From positions 186,001 through 250,000 of the forward strand of contig NZ_JBNCBU010000002.1 in NCBI RefSeq assembly GCF_051912845.1: 64,000 nt of DNA, given 5' to 3'. The notes under the pieces were generated by a model, which was not told the origin of the DNA, ran no database searches, and saw only the letters and a program-made list of their open reading frames with translations. This document shows positions 61,518 to 64,000 of the stretch, piece by piece; within the stretch, counting starts at the first letter, position 1; the number at the start of each line of letters is the position of its first letter. Source of the stretch: Tsuneonella sediminis. GTDB lineage: Bacteria > Pseudomonadota > Alphaproteobacteria > Sphingomonadales > Sphingomonadaceae. The position numbers and the translations under genes are program-made.

Positions 61518-61689
61518 AGACGCGCTCCGTTTCCCGCAGGGTAATGGGAGGCGTCTGGAAGAGAATGAAGTTGACCGGCTGGACGTATCGGACGGTGATT
61601 TCCACCGTGTCGAGCCCCTCCCACATTGCTCGCACCAGCACGCCGCCTCGACGAGCATAGTCGCTGGTCAACGGGGCGATCAACGACAT
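61495..61689 (-). CDS. small hypothetical protein downstream of the surface protein
   Basis: A 64-residue protein, ATG at 61689, five bases after the stop of the large surface protein. It begins MSLIAPLTSDYARRGGV and reads MWEGLDTVEITVRYVQPVNFILFQTPPITLRETER, a mix of strand and helix without a signal peptide. GAGG lies directly before the ATG. No family is recognised. It may be co-transcribed with the surface protein gene; the frame is open upstream, but the ATG is the best start. Confidence 0.45.
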   Translation of the reverse strand: MSLIAPLTSDYARRGGVLVRAMWEGLDTVEITVRYVQPVNFILFQTPPITLRETERVFTQLKQE

Positions 61690-61693
61690 GACC

Positions 61694-64000
61694 TCAGGGA
61701 CTAAGTCCGAAGCGAACCAAGACCCGGTTATCTGCTTGCGCGCCTCCTGCGGAACGCCCCAGGTCCAGGCCGACGGAAATCGGCCTCTCCCCGAAGATCC
61801 GCCGTTCAAATCCGACCGTGAAGCGGTGAAGCAGATACCCGCCAACCGATTCGAACCGCGCCTCTCCGCGCAGGATTGTGTTCAAGGAGGGGGCATGGCG
61901 GAAACCCAACCCAAGCTGGTAACCGCAAGTTAGTGCCGACGAATCCTGCGCGATGTCCTGGCACAGCACGCCTGGGCTCACGTCGAGGCGCGTGGCGTCG
62001 CGGCCGTCCGCTGGCTGTCCGAACACATGAGCGAGATGCACTGGCAGGCTCAGCCGCGTAATGTCCACTGTGCCAACGTCGAACAGAATCCCCGACCGGC
62101 TTTCCCCACCGGCACTGGCTTCGAGTTTGCTCGACCCGAGCCGCTCCACAGCGCGCGACAGGATGGCGTCCGTTGTAATCGAGGTGGCACCCACGATGAT
62201 GTCACCCGAAAGAGCTGCGCCGTACAGGTGACGCTTCCCGGTCATCTCGCCATTCGCTGCGAAGCCATCATCAGCGAGTTCGAACGAATACCAGGCGCGG
62301 CCCCACCCGGCGAACGCGGCAAACCGCAAGGCATCGGCCAGGTAGGTGCGTCCATAGACGTTCAATTGCAGGCTTTGATCGCTCACTTTGCTATCGTCGA
62401 ACGCTGCGAGGTCTCCTTTAGCGGCGGTACCCACGAGAGCTGCCCCGAGTACGGTACGCTCCCCGGCCCGTCGTTCGAACCGGGCAGATGCCAGGCCGCG
62501 ATTGGCCCAGTTCCCGTCGACACGGGTGAAGGCCAGACCGCCATCGATGAACACGCGGGTCCGGCTTTCACATGACGAGAGATCGCGGGAGATGCCAACC
62601 CCGGCTTGCTGCTGCCGTTCGTCCGCCTGGACGCCGCCCGATAGAAGCTTGCGATCGCCCGCGCTTGCACAGGTGTCATCCAAACCAATCAGGTCTTCGT
62701 TGAACGCCAGCATGGTCGACAGGCTCGAGAACGCGTGGTTCCGGAGATCGCGTCGCAGGCTCCCGCCGATTTCGTCCAGTTTCTGCTGGATCTCGTCGAC
62801 ATTCACCACGGTCACCGTGATGGTCTGGCTCGAAGTGTTGCCGTGCTGGTCGCGGGCCTGCACCACCAGCGTGTACACGTTGTTGCGATCACTGTCTGTC
62901 GGCGACTCGAAGTCGGGCGCAGCGACGAAGGTCACGATGCCCGTCGGAGTGATCGCGAACTGGGCGCGGTCGTCCCCGCCGACGATCGACCACGTCACAG
63001 GCACGTTTGCTCCTAGCTGCGTCACTTCGGTCGAACCCTCGTTAACGGTAACGGAGGAGGTGGCTGCACCGGCGCTGCCGCTCGGACCCGTTATGGCCGG
63101 CGGCGTGTCGGCGATATCGGTCACGGTCACGGTCACTGTCTGCCGGGTCCGGTTTCCATTCGCATCGGTGGCCTCAATCACCAGCACGTAGGTGTTGCTT
63201 TGGGTGCTGTCGGCCGGGCGCTCAAAATCCGGGGGCGAAGTGAACGATAAGGCACCTGTCGGACTGATGGCAAACAGCGCCCGGTCGTTGCCGCCCACAA
63301 TGGCCCAGTTGGAGATCGGGACGTTCGCCGAAAGGGTCGCGACCAAGGTGCTGCCCTCGGGGACGCTGATCGATGCCTCGGGTCCGGTCGAGCCCCCGGG
63401 TCCGAGGAGAACGGGCGGACTGTCTGGAAGGTCGAGCACGGTCACCGTGATCGTCTGGCTCGAGGTGTTGCCGTTGCCGTCGGTCGCGCGGACCGTGACG
63501 ATGTAGGTGTTGTTGGTGTCGGCGTCGGTCGGCACCTCGAAGTCGGGCGCCGTGTTGAACGTGATCACCCCCGACGGGCTCACCGAGAACTGGCCCCCGT
63601 CGGCACCCCCCGTGATCGCCCAGGTCACCGCCTTGTCGGCGGTCAGCGTGGTCACCGCGGTCTGGTTCTCGTTCACCGAGATCGCCGAGGCGGTCGCCCC
63701 CGCACCGCCCGACGGACCGGTGATCACCGGCGCCGCGTCGTCGAGGTCGGTCACCGCCAGGGTCACGTCCGCGGCCGCCGACCAGTTGCCCGCCGCGTCG
63801 CGCGCCTCGACCCCGTGGACGAAGCTGTTCGGAGCGGTCTCGAAGTCGTTGCTCGGCGCCCCCGCCGCGGCCCCCGCCGCGGTCAGCGTGATCACCCCCG
63901 CACTCGAGATCGCGTAGTAGCCGTCCGCGCTCGTCGCCGTCCCGGTCGCCGCAAAGCGGAACCCGGTCACGCCGACCGCGTCGCTCGCCGCCACCGTCCC
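61694..64000 (-). CDS. large surface protein with cadherin-like repeats and C-terminal beta-barrel (5' end beyond right edge)
   Basis: The frame is open to the right edge, so the N-terminus and any signal peptide are outside. About 768 residues are visible. They start with a partial Ig/cadherin-like unit and continue with three ~105-residue repeats (listed separately), each with WxIxGGxDxxxF, PDFExPxD and a TVTV end. The final 290 residues form a region rich in alternating hydrophobic strands (FAAFAGWGRAWYSFELADDG, TLRGEARFESVGGYLL), consistent with an autotransporter-type barrel, ending VLVRFGLSP. It is probably an adhesin anchored in the outer membrane; the exact class cannot be fixed without the start. 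Confidence 0.75.
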   Translation of the reverse strand, partial: GTVAASDAVGVTGFRFAATGTATSADGYYAISSAGVITLTAAGAAAGAPSNDFETAPNSFVHGVEARDAAGNWSAAADVTLAVTDLDDAAPVITGPSGGAGATASAISVNENQTAVTTLTADKAVTWAITGGADGGQFSVSPSGVITFNTAPDFEVPTDADTNNTYIVTVRATDGNGNTSSQTITVTVLDLPDSPPVLLGPGGSTGPEASISVPEGSTLVATLSANVPISNWAIVGGNDRALFAISPTGALSFTSPPDFERPADSTQSNTYVLVIEATDANGNRTRQTVTVTVTDIADTPPAITGPSGSAGAATSSVTVNEGSTEVTQLGANVPVTWSIVGGDDRAQFAITPTGIVTFVAAPDFESPTDSDRNNVYTLVVQARDQHGNTSSQTITVTVVNVDEIQQKLDEIGGSLRRDLRNHAFSSLSTMLAFNEDLIGLDDTCASAGDRKLLSGGVQADERQQQAGVGISRDLSSCESRTRVFIDGGLAFTRVDGNWANRGLASARFERRAGERTVLGAALVGTAAKGDLAAFDDSKVSDQSLQLNVYGRTYLADALRFAAFAGWGRAWYSFELADDGFAANGEMTGKRHLYGAALSGDIIVGATSITTDAILSRAVERLGSSKLEASAGGESRSGILFDVGTVDITRLSLPVHLAHVFGQPADGRDATRLDVSPGVLCQDIAQDSSALTCGYQLGLGFRHAPSLNTILRGEARFESVGGYLLHRFTVGFERRIFGERPISVGLDLGRSAGGAQADNRVLVRFGLSP
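62792..63739 (-). repeat. three tandem cadherin-like repeats, about 105 codons each
   Basis: Units at 63422-63739, 63107-63421 and 62792-63106 share a frame and a motif order: PP/AP start, NE-S/Q-T, W-I-x-G-G-x-D, F-x-x-x-PDFE, N-x-Y, A-T/R-D-x-x-G-N, QT-x-TVTV. They diverge more at DNA than protein level, so they are not recent copies. A partial unit lies at the right edge. Confidence 0.8.

Noticed and set aside
61694..63739. Repeat array considered as CRISPR
   Set aside because: Repeats are coding, about 315 bases long and divergent; no short identical repeats with unique spacers.
1..64000. tRNA, rRNA or riboswitch genes
   Set aside because: No stretch with cloverleaf-like arms, conserved rRNA segments or known riboswitch cores was recognised by eye; not excluded by computation.

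Overview
The window is GC-rich DNA with densely packed, often overlapping (ATGA/TGATG) genes and many long antisense ORFs. The gene families (HWE histidine kinase, MASE1 hybrid kinase, SCPU-type pili, Ku/LigD, PHA-system protein, CaiB-type racemase) suggest an alphaproteobacterium, most likely Sphingomonadales (sphingomonad/Erythrobacter-like). That placement is inference from protein style; no rRNA or tRNA gene was seen.

Layout. 1-4.2 kb: a DUF389 membrane protein cut by the left edge, a TelA/XpaC-like pair with a small polyhydroxyalkanoate-system protein, and a DUF2721 membrane protein. 4.2-8.1 kb: a non-homologous end-joining operon, ku - mgtC-like - ligD. 8.1-15.4 kb: acyl-CoA catabolism (dienoyl-CoA-reductase-like SDR, acyl-CoA dehydrogenase, alpha-methylacyl-CoA racemase, enoyl-CoA hydratase, thiolase) with an alpha/beta hydrolase and an HWE kinase between. 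15.4-17.9 kb: wecB-wecC for UDP-ManNAcA. 18-19.8 kb: 4-hydroxyphenylpyruvate dioxygenase behind a clear promoter and dyad operator, then a VOC protein. 19.9-24.3 kb: chaperone-usher pilus locus 1. 25.3-26.7 kb: a LuxR-type regulator with a degenerate receiver, and an unknown gene.

27.2-46.6 kb is a Wzx/Wzy-type exopolysaccharide locus. A GC-rich plus-strand block holds the initiating sugar-phosphate transferase, a Wzy-like protein, Wza, Wzc and an unknown protein. A minus-strand block, low in GC between about 34.3 and 37.8 kb, holds a second Wzy-like protein, glycosyltransferases, an FrhB-like protein, a pyruvyl transferase, an acetyltransferase and a flippase. It ends in an internally deleted ugd remnant, a tyrosine recombinase with a divergent XRE regulator, and two small genes of unknown role (46.7-49.2 kb).

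49.5-53.1 kb: a 1176-residue MASE1-PAS-kinase-receiver-HPt protein. 53.3-60.7 kb: pilus locus 2, with a small pilin, two tandem pilins sharing a 550-bp repeat that differs at 3 positions, chaperone, usher, and two secreted subunits. A PilZ (c-di-GMP) gene is divergent to it. The right edge cuts a large surface protein with cadherin-like repeats and a probable beta-barrel.

Much of the window therefore concerns the cell surface. The strongest unexplained signals are in pilus locus 2: near-identical tandem pilin modules with unrelated N-termini, and a hairpin after each of the three pilin genes, echoed by a 13-bp hairpin after the first pilin of locus 1.
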